Counted from the first letter of the stretch, positions 33,557 to 42,464 are shown. The stretch is 44,323 bases of DNA from Planctomycetota bacterium (GCA_016235155.1 JACRLW010000074.1:15544-59866), one strand, 5' to 3'. The notes: generated from the letters alone by a model not told the origin. Program-made: numbers and translations.

Positions 33557-33720
33557 GCGTGGGCGCTCGTGGTGATCCTCGTGCTCGAGATCGCGTGCCG
33601 TCGCCTCGATCTCGGCTCGTCGCGGCGGCGAACCGCGCGGACAGCGGAACGGAAGCCGCGCGCGACCTCGATCCGGTGATCGAACCGCGCGCAAGCAGGC
33701 GAAGCGCAATCCGCGCTGCC
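33557..33720 (+). pseudogene. Decayed 3' fragment of a double-VWA gene
   Basis: Translates as AWALVVILVLEIACRRLDLG followed by a shortened basic tail ending at a stop near 33678, after which the match with the parent continues out of frame to 33720. This is the C-terminal helix of the VWA protein at 27320-30058, without its upstream coding part or a start. It is evidence that the two-gene block 30.06-33.55 kb was placed between two copies of the VWA gene end, or that a second VWA gene was deleted. Confidence 0.8.
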
Positions 33721-33725
33721 GGCGA

Positions 33726-36038
33726 TCACTCGACGATCAGGCGGAACGCGGCGCGGTCGCGTTGCGCGCGCACCTCGCCGGAGTTCATGTCGAAGTCGAT
33801 CAGGCGCACGCGCCAGAACACCGAGCGCGTGCCGTCGTCGTGTTCGTCGACGAAGCACTTGCCGGTGAAATGCAGCGGGCCGTCGGGATCGTCGATCGCC
33901 TCGACGCCGCGCACGCGACGGCGGGTGCGGTGCTCCGCGGTGAACACGAGCGCGTCCTGGTTGCGCTTCTCGGGCGGGAACCACGCGCTCTCGACGCCGA
34001 GACCCGGTGCATGCCACGTGAACAGGCGCTTGGCCGCGCAACCCCACTCGGGGTTCGGGGGGTACTCGCTCCGGTCGTACCGCTTCGGACCGTGCACGGT
34101 CGCGCGCAGTCCGCTCGCGGTGACGCGTGCGGCCTCGCGATCGCTCGCATCGGCGCCGCCGAGCGCGAGCCCCGGATCGCCGTAGCACGCGGCGGCGTGG
34201 AGTTGGTACCGCTGCACGCCGGAGTTCGTCTCGCCGCGTTCGAGCACCGCGACAAGGGTCTTGTTGATCGCGTCGCGGTGCGCTTCGCCGAGCGTTCGAC
34301 CGGCGAGCCACCCGTTCAGCGTTTCCGAGCGGAACAGCTCCTGCTGCGCCGTACCCCGCCGCGCGTTGCCGGCGAACGCGACCGCGCCGTTGCGGAACAG
34401 GCGCGTCACCACCGAGCGGCGCTTCTGATCGATGTCGAGCGCCGCGGTGCTGCAGCCGGACGACTCGACGAAGCAGGGGGCGAGCAGGGTCGTCGAGTCC
34501 CAGGTGTAGGTCTTGCCCATGACGGTCCACATCGCGTGCGAACCGTGGCTCAACAGCGCGACGGATGTCGCCGGCGAACCCGCTGCCAGCGGTGCCCCGC
34601 CGTCGTGATGGCCGGCGAACTCGAAACCGGCGCGGCGCAGCAGGTCCTGGTTGACGGTCTCCCACTCGGCGGTCGCGAAGCGTTTCGCCCAGCTCGGATC
34701 GCGCAGTTCATCGATCGCGAAGCCACGGCACGCGAGCAAGGTCCCCGCCGCGACGTCCTCCGCGACGAAGCGCGCGTACGCGAAGTCGGCGAAGGGATCG
34801 TCGTCGCACTGCGCAAGCGGCAGGTCCGAGACCAGATCGCAGTCGATGCTCTGCGCGTCGCCGACGATCGCCATCGGCAGCGTGTCGGGCCAGCCGACGA
34901 GGCAGAGCGTCGCCGGGCGCGGCGAGACCGCGTTGCGGATGCGCCCGATCGCGGCGACGAGTTCGTCGGCGACCGGCGCGGTCAGCGCGAGCGAACGACC
35001 GCGCGCGTGCTCGTCGACGTCGAGGTCGAGCGCGACGCGACGCGAAGCGAGCGCGATCACCGCGCCGCTGCGCCAGGGGCCTTCGTCCTGACCGTCGAAA
35101 CGGCCGTCGCCGTCGCGGTCGAGCTGACACCAGGCGCGGCCGTCGGCGGGATCGATCCCGGTCAGGAAGACGCGCGATGCGCCGCCGACGTCGAGCGCGC
35201 CGCGGCGCCAGGCACCGCGCGACGCATGCGCTCCAGGCGGCGCTTCCGTCACGTCGTCCTGCGTCGGCGTCGCGACCTTCCAGAGGACGTCGTGCGGCGT
35301 CGGCACGAGTGCGCCCTCGCGTCCGGCGGCGAGCAGCACCGCGGCGAGCGAGAGTTGCGCGGCGTGCGGCGCCGAGGCGTCGTGCGGGTTGGTCGCCGCG
35401 AGGTACGCGATGCGCTGGCCCTCGCGATGGAGTGTGCGCGCGACGTCGAGCGCGTCGGCCAGATGCTCGACGCGCACGCCGTCGAGCTTCGCGGGCGCGC
35501 CCGGTCCGACGGCGAAGACCCGCCTCGTTCCGAACGCCGCGAGTTGCGCGCGCACGGCATCACCGACCGCGCCGCGACCGCACGGCAGCCACGGGATGCG
35601 CAAGCGCGCGGCGAGGACCGCTGCCGCGAACGCGGCGTCGCGATCGTCCTGATCGGCGAGCACGGCGCGCGGGCTCGCGGTCCAGGCCTGTGCGGCGATC
35701 GCGCAGGCGGTGGATTCCGGAGAGCCGGCGGTCACGGCGACGACGTTTGCGCGGAAGGGATCCGGCGGAGCTTGGAGATCACCGACGACGACGAGCCGCG
35801 ACGGCCCCCAGCGCGCGAAAAAGTCGAGCAGTTCGGGCCGCCATGGCGTCGCGGGATCGACGGCGAACACCATCGGTCGTCCACCCACCGCGCACGCGGC
35901 GGCGACACCGGCGAGGAAGGCCGGTGCGGAGGCCTCGTCGTTCGCGACGACGGGCACGACCCAGGCGATGCGGTCCTGTGCGTGCCCGGCCTCGGGCGCA
36001 ATGACGAGCAGGACGGCGGCGAGGCTGAGCGGGCGCAC
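33726..36038 (-). CDS. Secreted gingipain-like (peptidase family C25) protein
   Basis: 770 residues from GTG 36038, chosen because TATCCT lies 6 nt before it and a signal peptide follows at once (RPLSLAAVLLVIAPEAGHAQ); TTG 36071 is the longer option. Residues ~25-260 form alpha/beta repeats (VVVGDLQAPPDPFRANVVAV, RVFAVGPGAPAKLDGV). The C25-like caspase-fold catalytic pair is present: His498 in LLSHGSHAMW and Cys529 in VESSGCSTAAL, 31 apart (33 in RgpB by memory), followed by LFRNGAVAFAGNARRG, typical of C25 proteins. The C-terminal part is beta-rich. An extracellular cysteine peptidase is likely, but the surrounding motif differs from gingipains and activity is not certain. Confidence 0.7.
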   Translation of the reverse strand: MRPLSLAAVLLVIAPEAGHAQDRIAWVVPVVANDEASAPAFLAGVAAACAVGGRPMVFAVDPATPWRPELLDFFARWGPSRLVVVGDLQAPPDPFRANVVAVTAGSPESTACAIAAQAWTASPRAVLADQDDRDAAFAAAVLAARLRIPWLPCGRGAVGDAVRAQLAAFGTRRVFAVGPGAPAKLDGVRVEHLADALDVARTLHREGQRIAYLAATNPHDASAPHAAQLSLAAVLLAAGREGALVPTPHDVLWKVATPTQDDVTEAPPGAHASRGAWRRGALDVGGASRVFLTGIDPADGRAWCQLDRDGDGRFDGQDEGPWRSGAVIALASRRVALDLDVDEHARGRSLALTAPVADELVAAIGRIRNAVSPRPATLCLVGWPDTLPMAIVGDAQSIDCDLVSDLPLAQCDDDPFADFAYARFVAEDVAAGTLLACRGFAIDELRDPSWAKRFATAEWETVNQDLLRRAGFEFAGHHDGGAPLAAGSPATSVALLSHGSHAMWTVMGKTYTWDSTTLLAPCFVESSGCSTAALDIDQKRRSVVTRLFRNGAVAFAGNARRGTAQQELFRSETLNGWLAGRTLGEAHRDAINKTLVAVLERGETNSGVQRYQLHAAACYGDPGLALGGADASDREAARVTASGLRATVHGPKRYDRSEYPPNPEWGCAAKRLFTWHAPGLGVESAWFPPEKRNQDALVFTAEHRTRRRVRGVEAIDDPDGPLHFTGKCFVDEHDDGTRSVFWRVRLIDFDMNSGEVRAQRDRAAFRLIVE

Positions 36039-36044
36039 CGGCGC

Positions 36045-36050
36045 AGGATA
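36045..36050 (-). promoter_or_regulatory. Candidate -10 hexamer TATCCT
   Basis: Minus-strand TATCCT ends 6 nt before GTG 36038 of the gingipain-like gene and supports that start over TTG 36071. Confidence 0.35.
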
Positions 36051-36074
36051 GCGGGCCGCCTCGGAGCGCAACCG

Positions 36075-36623
36075 TCAGCGCAGTTCGAGACGGCGCCAGG
36101 CGACGCGCACGAGCATCGCGTCTTCGCCCGCGCCGAGCGCGGTCCGCAGGAGTTCGCTCGGCCGGTCGTCGGCGCCCGACGCCGACTCGATCAGTTCGCG
36201 CGACGTGAGCGTCGCGAGCCAGGTCGTCAGCGCCTGCTCGGCGAGGCCCGCGTCGAAGTCGCTGCCCTCCCAGACGACGTCGAGTTCGATCGCGGCGCGG
36301 CGCGCCTTGCCGCCGTCGGGATCGCGCACGAGTTCCGCGTTCGCGCGGATGGTGCGACGCCCGACCCGAGGTGGAGCCGCTTCCTTTGGCGCAGGGGCTG
36401 CGGCGCTGTCCGTTGTCTCCGCGGCGTTCGCGTCGGTCGCCTCGGGCGCGCTCGGGAGCGCGAACGCGATGCCGAAGGCGAGTGCGGCGAGCGGGACCAA
36501 GGCGCGTGCCGTCCAGCGCGGGCGCGCGCGCGGCGGCGCCGCGAGCGCGGCGCGCACGGCGGCGGGATCGGGCGGCACGAGCCGGACGCGGTTCGGGACG
36601 CGGGCGAGGGAGGGACGGATCAC
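36075..36623 (-). CDS. Small single-pass membrane protein, unknown
   Basis: 182 residues from GTG 36623. An arginine/proline-rich cytoplasmic N-terminus (LVPPDPAAVRAALAAPPRARPRW) precedes one membrane helix (about 39-57), an Ala/Pro/Thr-rich linker and a C-terminal domain (RTIRANAELVRDPDGGK, IELDVVWEGSDFDAGLAEQALTTWL, MLVRVAWRRLELR). The order suggests a domain held outside the membrane. No family is recognised. It precedes the gingipain-like gene with 36 bp between them and may be cotranscribed with it. Confidence 0.65.
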   Translation of the reverse strand: MIRPSLARVPNRVRLVPPDPAAVRAALAAPPRARPRWTARALVPLAALAFGIAFALPSAPEATDANAAETTDSAAAPAPKEAAPPRVGRRTIRANAELVRDPDGGKARRAAIELDVVWEGSDFDAGLAEQALTTWLATLTSRELIESASGADDRPSELLRTALGAGEDAMLVRVAWRRLELR

Positions 36624-36671
36624 GACGCCGGCCTCATCGGCTCGTGCATCGTCCCGGATTGAGCCGGCGCC

Positions 36672-36706
36672 CTCAGAGCCCGAGCGAGAATCGCTCAGGC
36701 TCTGAG
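36672..36706. terminator. Long hairpin between sppA and the small membrane protein gene
   Basis: CTCAGAGCC(C)GAGCGA pairs with TCGCTC(A)GGCTCTGAG: 15 base pairs with one C/A mismatch and a 3-nt GAA loop. It lies 118 bp past the sppA stop on the minus strand, in a 200-bp gap. There is no U-run on that strand, so it may be a factor-dependent terminator or an RNA-processing element. Confidence 0.5.
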
Positions 36707-36823
36707 CGCGATCTTTCCTGGTGGGGGAGGTCGGCGCCCTCCCCCTCCTCGGCGCCTGATGGGCGCCGGTCGATCGCGCGGCGTTACGGGCGAAAGCGTC
36801 GAGACAATCTCTTGCTCATGCTC

Positions 36824-38617
36824 TCAGCGCAGCCGCAGCGCCTCGGGCGCCATCGCCCAGACCAGCGTCGGCCGTTCGTTCTGCAGCGCGTCGACGACGA
36901 TCCGCAGAGCGCGGTCGAGGTCGAGCCGCTTCGCGACGACCTGCGCGATGCCGTCAGGAAGGAGCACCTTCGCGTCGAGCATCCCGCTCGTCAGCGTCTC
37001 GAGGAACGACTTCGGGCGCGGCACGTGCCGCACCTCGAATTCCCCGTCGAGCTTCGCGTCGGCCTTCACCATCGCGAGCGCGTCGTCGAGACCGCCGATC
37101 TTGTCGACGAGAACGAGCTCGACGGCCTGGCCGCCGGACCACACTCGGCCGCCGGCGATGGCGAGCACATCGTCGGCGGACTTGCCGCGCGAGCGCGCGA
37201 CGTGGCCGACGAACACGTCATAGATCTGGTTGACGAAGCCCTGGATGCGCGCCTTCTCGGCGTCGGACCAGCCGCGGTCCATTCCGTTCATGCCGGCGCT
37301 CTCGTCGAGTGCCACGAGTTCGCTGTGGACGCCGATGCGACGCATCAACGCGCCGAGGCTCGGCTTCATGCCGAACACGCCGATCGAGCCGGTGATGGTG
37401 CCTTCCTCCGCGAGGATCGGCCGGCCGAAGCACGTGACGTAGTAACCGCCGGACGCGGCGACCTGACCCATCGACACGACGATCGGCTTCTTGCTGCTCA
37501 GATCGCGCAGCGCCAGCAGGATCGCCTCGCTCGCCGTCGCGGAGCCGCCGGGCGAGTTGATGCGCACCACGACGCCCTTCACGGCCTCGTCCTTGGCCAG
37601 CTTCTCGATCTCCGCCACCGTCGGTCCCGAGACGATCGTTCCGGGCGACGGCTTGGCGCCGTCCTCGATCGCGCCCGAGAGGTGGAGCACGGCGAGCACG
37701 GTGTCGCCGCTTTCCTCTTCTTCCTCCTTCGGGTTGAAGAGTTGCGTCAGGAGTTGCAGCGGGTTGATCGACTTCTTGTCCTTCTTCTTCGCCGCCGGCT
37801 CGAACGCGAGGTCGTCCGTGCCGGTGACGCGCTTCATCGCGGCCTGCGCGCCGGCCCAGGGGACGAGCGCGTCGACGAGGCCGGCGTCGAGCGCGGCCTT
37901 CGCGGTGAAGATGCGTTGCGACTGCAGCTCGCGCACCCGCGACGCCGGGAGCTTCCGCCCGCGCGCGACGCGATCGACGATCGACGCGTTCATGCGCTCG
38001 ACCATCGCGAGGTAGTGCTTGCGCAGATGGTCGCTCATCTGCGGGAGCACGTACGGTTCGACCGCACCCTTGAAGTCGCCGCAGCGGACGACGTCGAACT
38101 GCACGCCGATCAGGTCGAGCGCGTCCTTGAGGAACGTGACGTTCAAGGCCGGCGCCGGGATGTCCAGCACACCGAGGTCCGCGAGCATCACCTTCTCGCA
38201 CTGCGATGCGAGCTGGTACGCCGTCGACTCCGCGCCTTCGAGATACGCCCAGGTGGTCTTGCCGGCCTTGCGCAGCGATGCGATCGCCCGGTCGAGTTCC
38301 GCGACCTGCGCGAGGTTGAACGAGAACGGCGCGGAGAAGTCGAAGAGCAGGTGCTGGCTCTCCGACTTCGCGAGGTCCTCGAGCCGCCCGAGCATCTCGT
38401 AGAAGTCCTTCGGTTGAGCGCCGCCGCCCGTCAGCAGCGCGGTGAGGTCGGCGCCCTGTTCGGGGAGATCGAGGTAGCCGCCCTCCAACCGGATCACGAG
38501 CACCGGCGGCGTCGAGGGCTGCTTGTCGACAGCAGTCGCTTCCTGTGCGGAAAGGGACGCGGTGACGAAGGCGAGGGAAAGGACGGCGAGTCGGGCCGTC
38601 GTGAGGAACTGCGTCAT
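36824..38617 (-). CDS. sppA: Signal peptide peptidase SppA, long (67K) type
   Basis: 597 residues. Signal peptide or anchor (ARLAVLSLAFVTASLSAQ). Two tandem crotonase-fold halves. The catalytic Lys183 is in the first half (GDFKGAVEPY) and Ser389 in the second (MGQVAASGGYY), a spacing close to E. coli SppA (Lys209/Ser409). Also RINSPGGSATASE and GTITGSIGVFGMKP. A lysine/glutamate-rich linker near 280-305 joins the halves. It degrades leftover signal peptides in the membrane, with the active site on the periplasmic side. Confidence 0.93.
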   Translation of the reverse strand: MTQFLTTARLAVLSLAFVTASLSAQEATAVDKQPSTPPVLVIRLEGGYLDLPEQGADLTALLTGGGAQPKDFYEMLGRLEDLAKSESQHLLFDFSAPFSFNLAQVAELDRAIASLRKAGKTTWAYLEGAESTAYQLASQCEKVMLADLGVLDIPAPALNVTFLKDALDLIGVQFDVVRCGDFKGAVEPYVLPQMSDHLRKHYLAMVERMNASIVDRVARGRKLPASRVRELQSQRIFTAKAALDAGLVDALVPWAGAQAAMKRVTGTDDLAFEPAAKKKDKKSINPLQLLTQLFNPKEEEEESGDTVLAVLHLSGAIEDGAKPSPGTIVSGPTVAEIEKLAKDEAVKGVVVRINSPGGSATASEAILLALRDLSSKKPIVVSMGQVAASGGYYVTCFGRPILAEEGTITGSIGVFGMKPSLGALMRRIGVHSELVALDESAGMNGMDRGWSDAEKARIQGFVNQIYDVFVGHVARSRGKSADDVLAIAGGRVWSGGQAVELVLVDKIGGLDDALAMVKADAKLDGEFEVRHVPRPKSFLETLTSGMLDAKVLLPDGIAQVVAKRLDLDRALRIVVDALQNERPTLVWAMAPEALRLR

Positions 38618-38692
38618 GGTTTCGCGAGGTGGTGCCGGGTCGGCGAAGAGCGGGCGCTCGTGGCCGCCCGGCGCCGGGGATTGTCGGACCGG

Positions 38693-39439
38693 TCAGGTCT
38701 TGCGACTCGCCTGCTTCGCGACCGCTGCCGCGCGTGCGGCGACTTCGGCGGGATCGCCGAGGTAGCCGCTGCCGATCGGGCGCAGATCCGCGTCGAGTTC
38801 GTAGGCGAGCGGCACTCCGGTCGGGATGTTCAGGTCGACGACCGCCGCCTCGGACAGCTTGTCGAGGTACTTCACCAGCGCGCGGAGCGAGTTGCCGTGC
38901 GCGACGATCAGCACGCGCTTGCCGGCACGCAGGTCCTTGGCGATCACGTCGTGCCAGTAGGGGAGGAAGCGGTCGACGGTGTCCTTCAGGCACTCGGTGC
39001 GCGGGCGTTCGTGCGGAGCGAGCGCCGCGTAGCGCCGGTCGTTGGCCGGGTTGCCGGGGTCCTTCTCGGCCATCGGCGGCGGCGCCACGTCGTAGCTGCG
39101 GCGCCACAGCTTGACCTGCGCATCGCCGTGCCGCGTCGCGGTCTCCTGCTTGTCGAGTCCGGTCAAGGCCCCGTAGTGCCGCTCGTTGAGCCGCCAGGTC
39201 CGGAACACCGGCAGCCACATGCGATCCATCTCGTCGAGCGCGATCCACATCGTGCGGATCGCGCGCTTGAGCAACGAAGTGTGGACGACGTCGAAGTCGT
39301 GTCCCGCGTCGCGCATCAGTCGGCCCGAGTCGAGCGCTTCGCGACGACCCTGATCGGTGAGGTCGACGTCGACCCAACCGGTGAAGCGGTTGTCGACGTT
39401 CCACTGACTCTGTCCGTGACGGAGGAGGACGAGGTGTCG
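38693..39439 (-). CDS. gpmA: 2,3-bisphosphoglycerate-dependent phosphoglycerate mutase
   Basis: 248 residues, the standard length. The phosphohistidine motif [10 protein letters not shown] has His9; [13 protein letters not shown], the acid/base region, and the second histidine in [10 protein letters not shown] are present. Converts 3-phosphoglycerate and 2-phosphoglycerate in glycolysis and gluconeogenesis. The frame continues upstream without a better start; ATG 39439 gives the canonical [25 protein letters not shown] block lies 29 nt before it and recurs before the lipoprotein gene at 40128. It is followed by sppA after 75 bp. Confidence 0.96.
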   Translation of the reverse strand, partial: RHLVLLRHGQSQWNVDNRFTGWVDVDLTDQGRREALDSGRLMRDAGHDFDVVHTSLLKRAIRTMWIALDEMDRMWLPVFRTWRLNERHYGALTGLDKQETATRHGDAQVKLWRRSYDVAPPPMAEKDPGNPANDRRYAALAPHERPRTECLKDTVDRFLPYWHDVIAKDLRAGKRVLIVAHGNSLRALVKYLDKLSEAAVVDLNIPTGVPLAYELDADLRPIGSGYLGDPAEVAARAAAVAKQASRKT

Positions 39440-39468
39440 CATGGCGTTGCGGTCGGAAGGGGCGCGCG

Positions 39469-39474
39469 AGTCTA
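39469..39474 (-). promoter_or_regulatory. Candidate -10 hexamer TAGACT
   Basis: Minus-strand TAGACT, 29 nt before gpmA, overlaps the NUDIX stop codon. The 14 bases TAGACTCGCGCGCC are identical to those at 40096-40109 before the DUF4097-like gene. Confidence 0.3.
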
Positions 39475-40026
39475 CGTCGCTCCCGGCGCCGCGAGGAAGC
39501 GCTCGAGGAGCACGAGGCCGCAGAGGCTCTGGCCGTCGGGAAGCTCCTGGCCGAGCAGGCGCTCCTTCGCTTCGGCGAGCGGCAGGCGGTGCACGGTCAT
39601 CGCCTCGCTCGGTTCGAGGTGTTGCGCGGTCCAGGACAGCTCGCGCGCGAGGAAGAAGTGACAACGCTCGTTCGAGACGCCCTTGTAGGGTGCGAAGACG
39701 CCGAGCCGGTCCCAGCGCTTCGCGACGAGCCCGGCCTCTTCCGCGAGTTCCTTCCGCGCCACCGCGAGCGGGTCCTCGCCGTCCTTCATGCCGCCGATCG
39801 GGAACTCCCAGAGCGTCGTGCCGAGCAGATAGCGGTCGCAGTGGACGAGGACGGTCGAGCCGTCGTCGAACAGCGGCACGATGCCGCAGGAGCCGGGCAT
39901 GTCGACGTAGTGGTAGACGCCCTCGCTGCCGTCGGTCTGCGTGAAGCGGTCGCGGCAGTAGCGGTGCCAGGCGTTCTCGACGAGCACTTCGCGCGAGATG
40001 CGGCGGAACGGCGAGGGCGGCGTCAC
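39472..40026 (-). CDS. NUDIX hydrolase, ADP-ribose pyrophosphatase-like
   Basis: 184 residues from GTG 40026. The Nudix box (GX5EX7REUXEEXGU) spans G78 to L100: [23 protein letters not shown]. The usual Arg is Lys92, a mild change; the metal-binding glutamates E93, E96 and E97 are kept. Upstream [23 protein letters not shown] and TLWEFPIGG are typical of ADP-ribose pyrophosphatases. Hydrolyses nucleoside diphosphate-linked compounds. It precedes gpmA on the same strand with a 32-bp gap. Confidence 0.9.
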   Translation of the reverse strand: MTPPSPFRRISREVLVENAWHRYCRDRFTQTDGSEGVYHYVDMPGSCGIVPLFDDGSTVLVHCDRYLLGTTLWEFPIGGMKDGEDPLAVARKELAEEAGLVAKRWDRLGVFAPYKGVSNERCHFFLARELSWTAQHLEPSEAMTVHRLPLAEAKERLLGQELPDGQSLCGLVLLERFLAAPGAT

Positions 40027-40095
40027 GCGCGGAGTCTCGACCGCGGCGCGGGCCGCGGCAAGCGCGCGCCGATTCGCGCGCCGGCGGCTTCGGAA

Positions 40096-40101
40096 TAGAC
40101 T
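40096..40101 (+). promoter_or_regulatory. Candidate -10 hexamer TAGACT
   Basis: TAGACT, 26 nt before ATG 40128, with TTCGCG 17 nt upstream as a poor -35. It is part of the 14-base block shared with the gpmA upstream region. Confidence 0.32.
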
Positions 40102-40127
40102 CGCGCGCCGCTCGATCGAAGGGCCCC

Positions 40128-40868
40128 ATGCGATCCACGTCCCTGACCGTCCTCGCCGCCCTGTCGGCGCTCGCCGCCTGCAATCTCCCGCTCCACCGCG
40201 TGAGCGAGGATCGACCGGTCCGGATCGAGGCCGGGGAACTGCGCACCATGCACTGCGCGACGCACAACGGCAGCATCGCGATCCGCGGCGGCAGCGGAAC
40301 CACGGTGGAGGGCGTGGCCACGCTCAGCGCCTACGGGAACACCGAGGCGGAGGCGCGGAAGAACCTCGCGCGGCTCGAACTCGTCACCGAGATCGCGGGT
40401 GGCGAACTCCGCCTGGCGGTCGAGGTGCCGGATGACGTCGACGGCGACGTGTCCTTCGATCTCTCCGCTCCCGCCCGCCTGATGATGCTCGCGAACACGC
40501 ACAACGGCTCGGTGACCGTGAGCGACGCGTCCGCGGGCCTGCGCGCCGGGACCCACAACGGCGCCGTCTCGATCGAACAGGTCGCGACGCCGGTGAGTCT
40601 CACGACGCACAACGGCGCGGTGCGCGGCTCGATCCTCGGCACGGAACTCGAGGTCGACGTCAGGACGCACAACGGCGCCATCGCGCTCTCCATCGCGCGC
40701 GAGGCGTCGGCGCGCGTGTCCGCGGCGACGCACAACGGGAGCATCGTGCTGTCGGGGGCGAGCGAGGTCGCGCTGGCCGAGGGCTCGGCGACCGGGACCT
40801 ACGGCGACGGCCGCGGCCGTTTGACCCTCGCGACGCACAACGGCGGGATCACCGTGCGCGTGCCGTGA
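40128..40868 (+). CDS. DUF4097-type lipoprotein with seven THNG repeats
   Basis: 246 residues. Lipoprotein signal with lipobox LSALAAC (Cys18). The tetrapeptide THNG followed by [S/A/G][I/V] occurs seven times, at residues 45, 124, 142, 160, 180, 201 and 236. The central copies are 18-21 residues apart, as expected for turns of a beta-helix/beta-roll (DUF4097 'putative adhesin' fold). Between the first and second copies is a non-repetitive insert ([27 protein letters not shown]). Probably exposed in the envelope; function of the family is unknown. Confidence 0.85.
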   Translation: MRSTSLTVLAALSALAACNLPLHRVSEDRPVRIEAGELRTMHCATHNGSIAIRGGSGTTVEGVATLSAYGNTEAEARKNLARLELVTEIAGGELRLAVEVPDDVDGDVSFDLSAPARLMMLANTHNGSVTVSDASAGLRAGTHNGAVSIEQVATPVSLTTHNGAVRGSILGTELEVDVRTHNGAIALSIAREASARVSAATHNGSIVLSGASEVALAEGSATGTYGDGRGRLTLATHNGGITVRVP

Positions 40869-40881
40869 GTCGCGGGCGCGG

Positions 40882-42417
40882 TCACGGATCCGCGTGCCGC
40901 GCCTGCCGCCGGCCTCCCGCGCGTGGCGCGCGCGGCTGCGCGATCGCCTCGCTCGTCGCGAACGGTCGCAGGAAGGACGGCCAATCGTTCGGGCGCGTGC
41001 GCTGGTAGTCGCGGAACAGGGCGCGGCCGGCTTCGTCGCGCGGCACGCCGGCGACGTCGACGAGGAACTCGAGCAGGTACGCGGTCAGCCGGTGCAACGC
41101 GATGCCGTGCACCGCGGCGGTGCGCGCGAAGAGCCAGTCGGAGAACGCGAGCAGCCGCGCGAACGGCGAAGCGTCGCGCCACAAGAGCGGAAGTGCTTCG
41201 CGGAAGCTGCCGCTGTTCATCACGAGGTCGACGCAGCGCGCGAAGCGGCGGAGGCGTTGGAGGGTGCCGAAGTCGAGCGCGTTCGTCGCGAGGATCTCGT
41301 AGGGCGGATCGGGGCTCCATCGCATGCCGAACTCCTCGTCGTGACGGACGATCGGCGCGCCGCGTAGCCGCTTCAGGATGCCGACCTGGATCTCGTGCGG
41401 GTCCAGCGCGGCGAGAGCGTCGAATCCGCGCGCGAAGGTCGGCAGATCCTCGCCGGGGAGTCCGACGATCAGGTCGGCGTGCACATGCACGCCGGTGTGG
41501 TCGCGGAGGAACCGCAGGTTCTCGGCGATGCGCGCGACGTCCTGCCGGCGACTGATCCGGTCGGCGACCTCGGGATCGAAGGTCTGGATCCCGACCTCGA
41601 ACTGGAGCGCGCCGGGCGGGAACGCGGCGACGGCCACGCGCAGCGGTTCCGGCAGGCGGTCGGGGATCAACTCGAAGTGGAGGAAGAGTCCGTCACAGCG
41701 GCCCGCGGCGAGTCGCTCGCGGAAGAACCCGAGGATGCGAAGGCTCGTCGCGAGGCCGAGGTTGAACGTGCGGTCGACGAACTTGAAGTGCCGGACGCCT
41801 CGCACGAGCAGGCGGTCCATCGCGGCGAGGAAGGGCTCGAGAGGGAAGGAGCGCACGCGTTCGTCGAGGGACGACAGGCAGAACTCGCACTGAAAGGGGC
41901 AACCGCGCGAGGCTTCGACGTAGACGATCCGGTGCGCGACGTCCGCGTCGGTGTACTCGTCGTACGGCAGCGCGAGCGTGAGGAGGTCGGGTGGCGCGGC
42001 GTCGATCACCTTCGCGCGAGGGACCGACCCGGCGAGGATCGCCTCGCACAGCTCGCGGAACGCGCGATCACCCTCGCCGCGAACGACGTGATCCGCGAGC
42101 GTCGCCATCGGCTGGAGTCCGGTCTCGTGGCTCACCTCGGGTCCGCCGAGGACGACGACGACCTCGGGGGCGACGCGCTTCAGCGTCGCGACGACGCTCG
42201 CCATCGCCGCAGCGTTCCAGACGTAGACCGCGAGTCCGACGATCCGCGGCCGGTGGGCGAGGATCTCCTCGACGAAGTCGATCGGGCGGACCTGGACGTC
42301 GCGTTCGACGAGGACCGAGCGTTCGCGGATCTCGCCGAGGTTCGCGCGCAGGCAGCGCAACCCGAACGCCGTGTGGATCCAGCGGGCGTTCAGCGTGGCG
42401 AGCACGATGTCGGTCAT
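40882..42417 (-). CDS. B12-binding-domain radical SAM protein, DUF4080 family
   Basis: 511 residues. N-terminal cobalamin-binding-like Rossmann domain (ILAHRPRIVGLAVYVWNAA, VVVLGGPEVSHE) starting with the family hallmark LATLNARWIHTAFGLR. Radical SAM cluster Cys173, Cys177 and Cys180 in EASRGCPFQCEFC, then SLDERVRSF, FKFVDRTFNL, GIQTFDPEV and HADLIVGLPGED. The C-terminal DUF4080 region ends with LFRDYQRTRP. The cobalamin ligand motif DxHxxG is not visible, so B12 binding is doubtful. Substrate unknown. The last ~20 residues are an arginine-rich tail. Confidence 0.92.
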   Translation of the reverse strand: MTDIVLATLNARWIHTAFGLRCLRANLGEIRERSVLVERDVQVRPIDFVEEILAHRPRIVGLAVYVWNAAAMASVVATLKRVAPEVVVVLGGPEVSHETGLQPMATLADHVVRGEGDRAFRELCEAILAGSVPRAKVIDAAPPDLLTLALPYDEYTDADVAHRIVYVEASRGCPFQCEFCLSSLDERVRSFPLEPFLAAMDRLLVRGVRHFKFVDRTFNLGLATSLRILGFFRERLAAGRCDGLFLHFELIPDRLPEPLRVAVAAFPPGALQFEVGIQTFDPEVADRISRRQDVARIAENLRFLRDHTGVHVHADLIVGLPGEDLPTFARGFDALAALDPHEIQVGILKRLRGAPIVRHDEEFGMRWSPDPPYEILATNALDFGTLQRLRRFARCVDLVMNSGSFREALPLLWRDASPFARLLAFSDWLFARTAAVHGIALHRLTAYLLEFLVDVAGVPRDEAGRALFRDYQRTRPNDWPSFLRPFATSEAIAQPRAPRAGGRRQARHADP

Positions 42418-42464
42418 GGGCGTCCGGACGCGGCGGAACGATAACCACGGCCGTGTCGCGCCGT

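Noticed and set aside
40882..42417. Cobalamin binding by the N-terminal domain of the DUF4080 protein as a firm claim
   Set aside because: The Rossmann-like region is present but no DxHxxG histidine ligand can be seen, so B12 dependence is left open.
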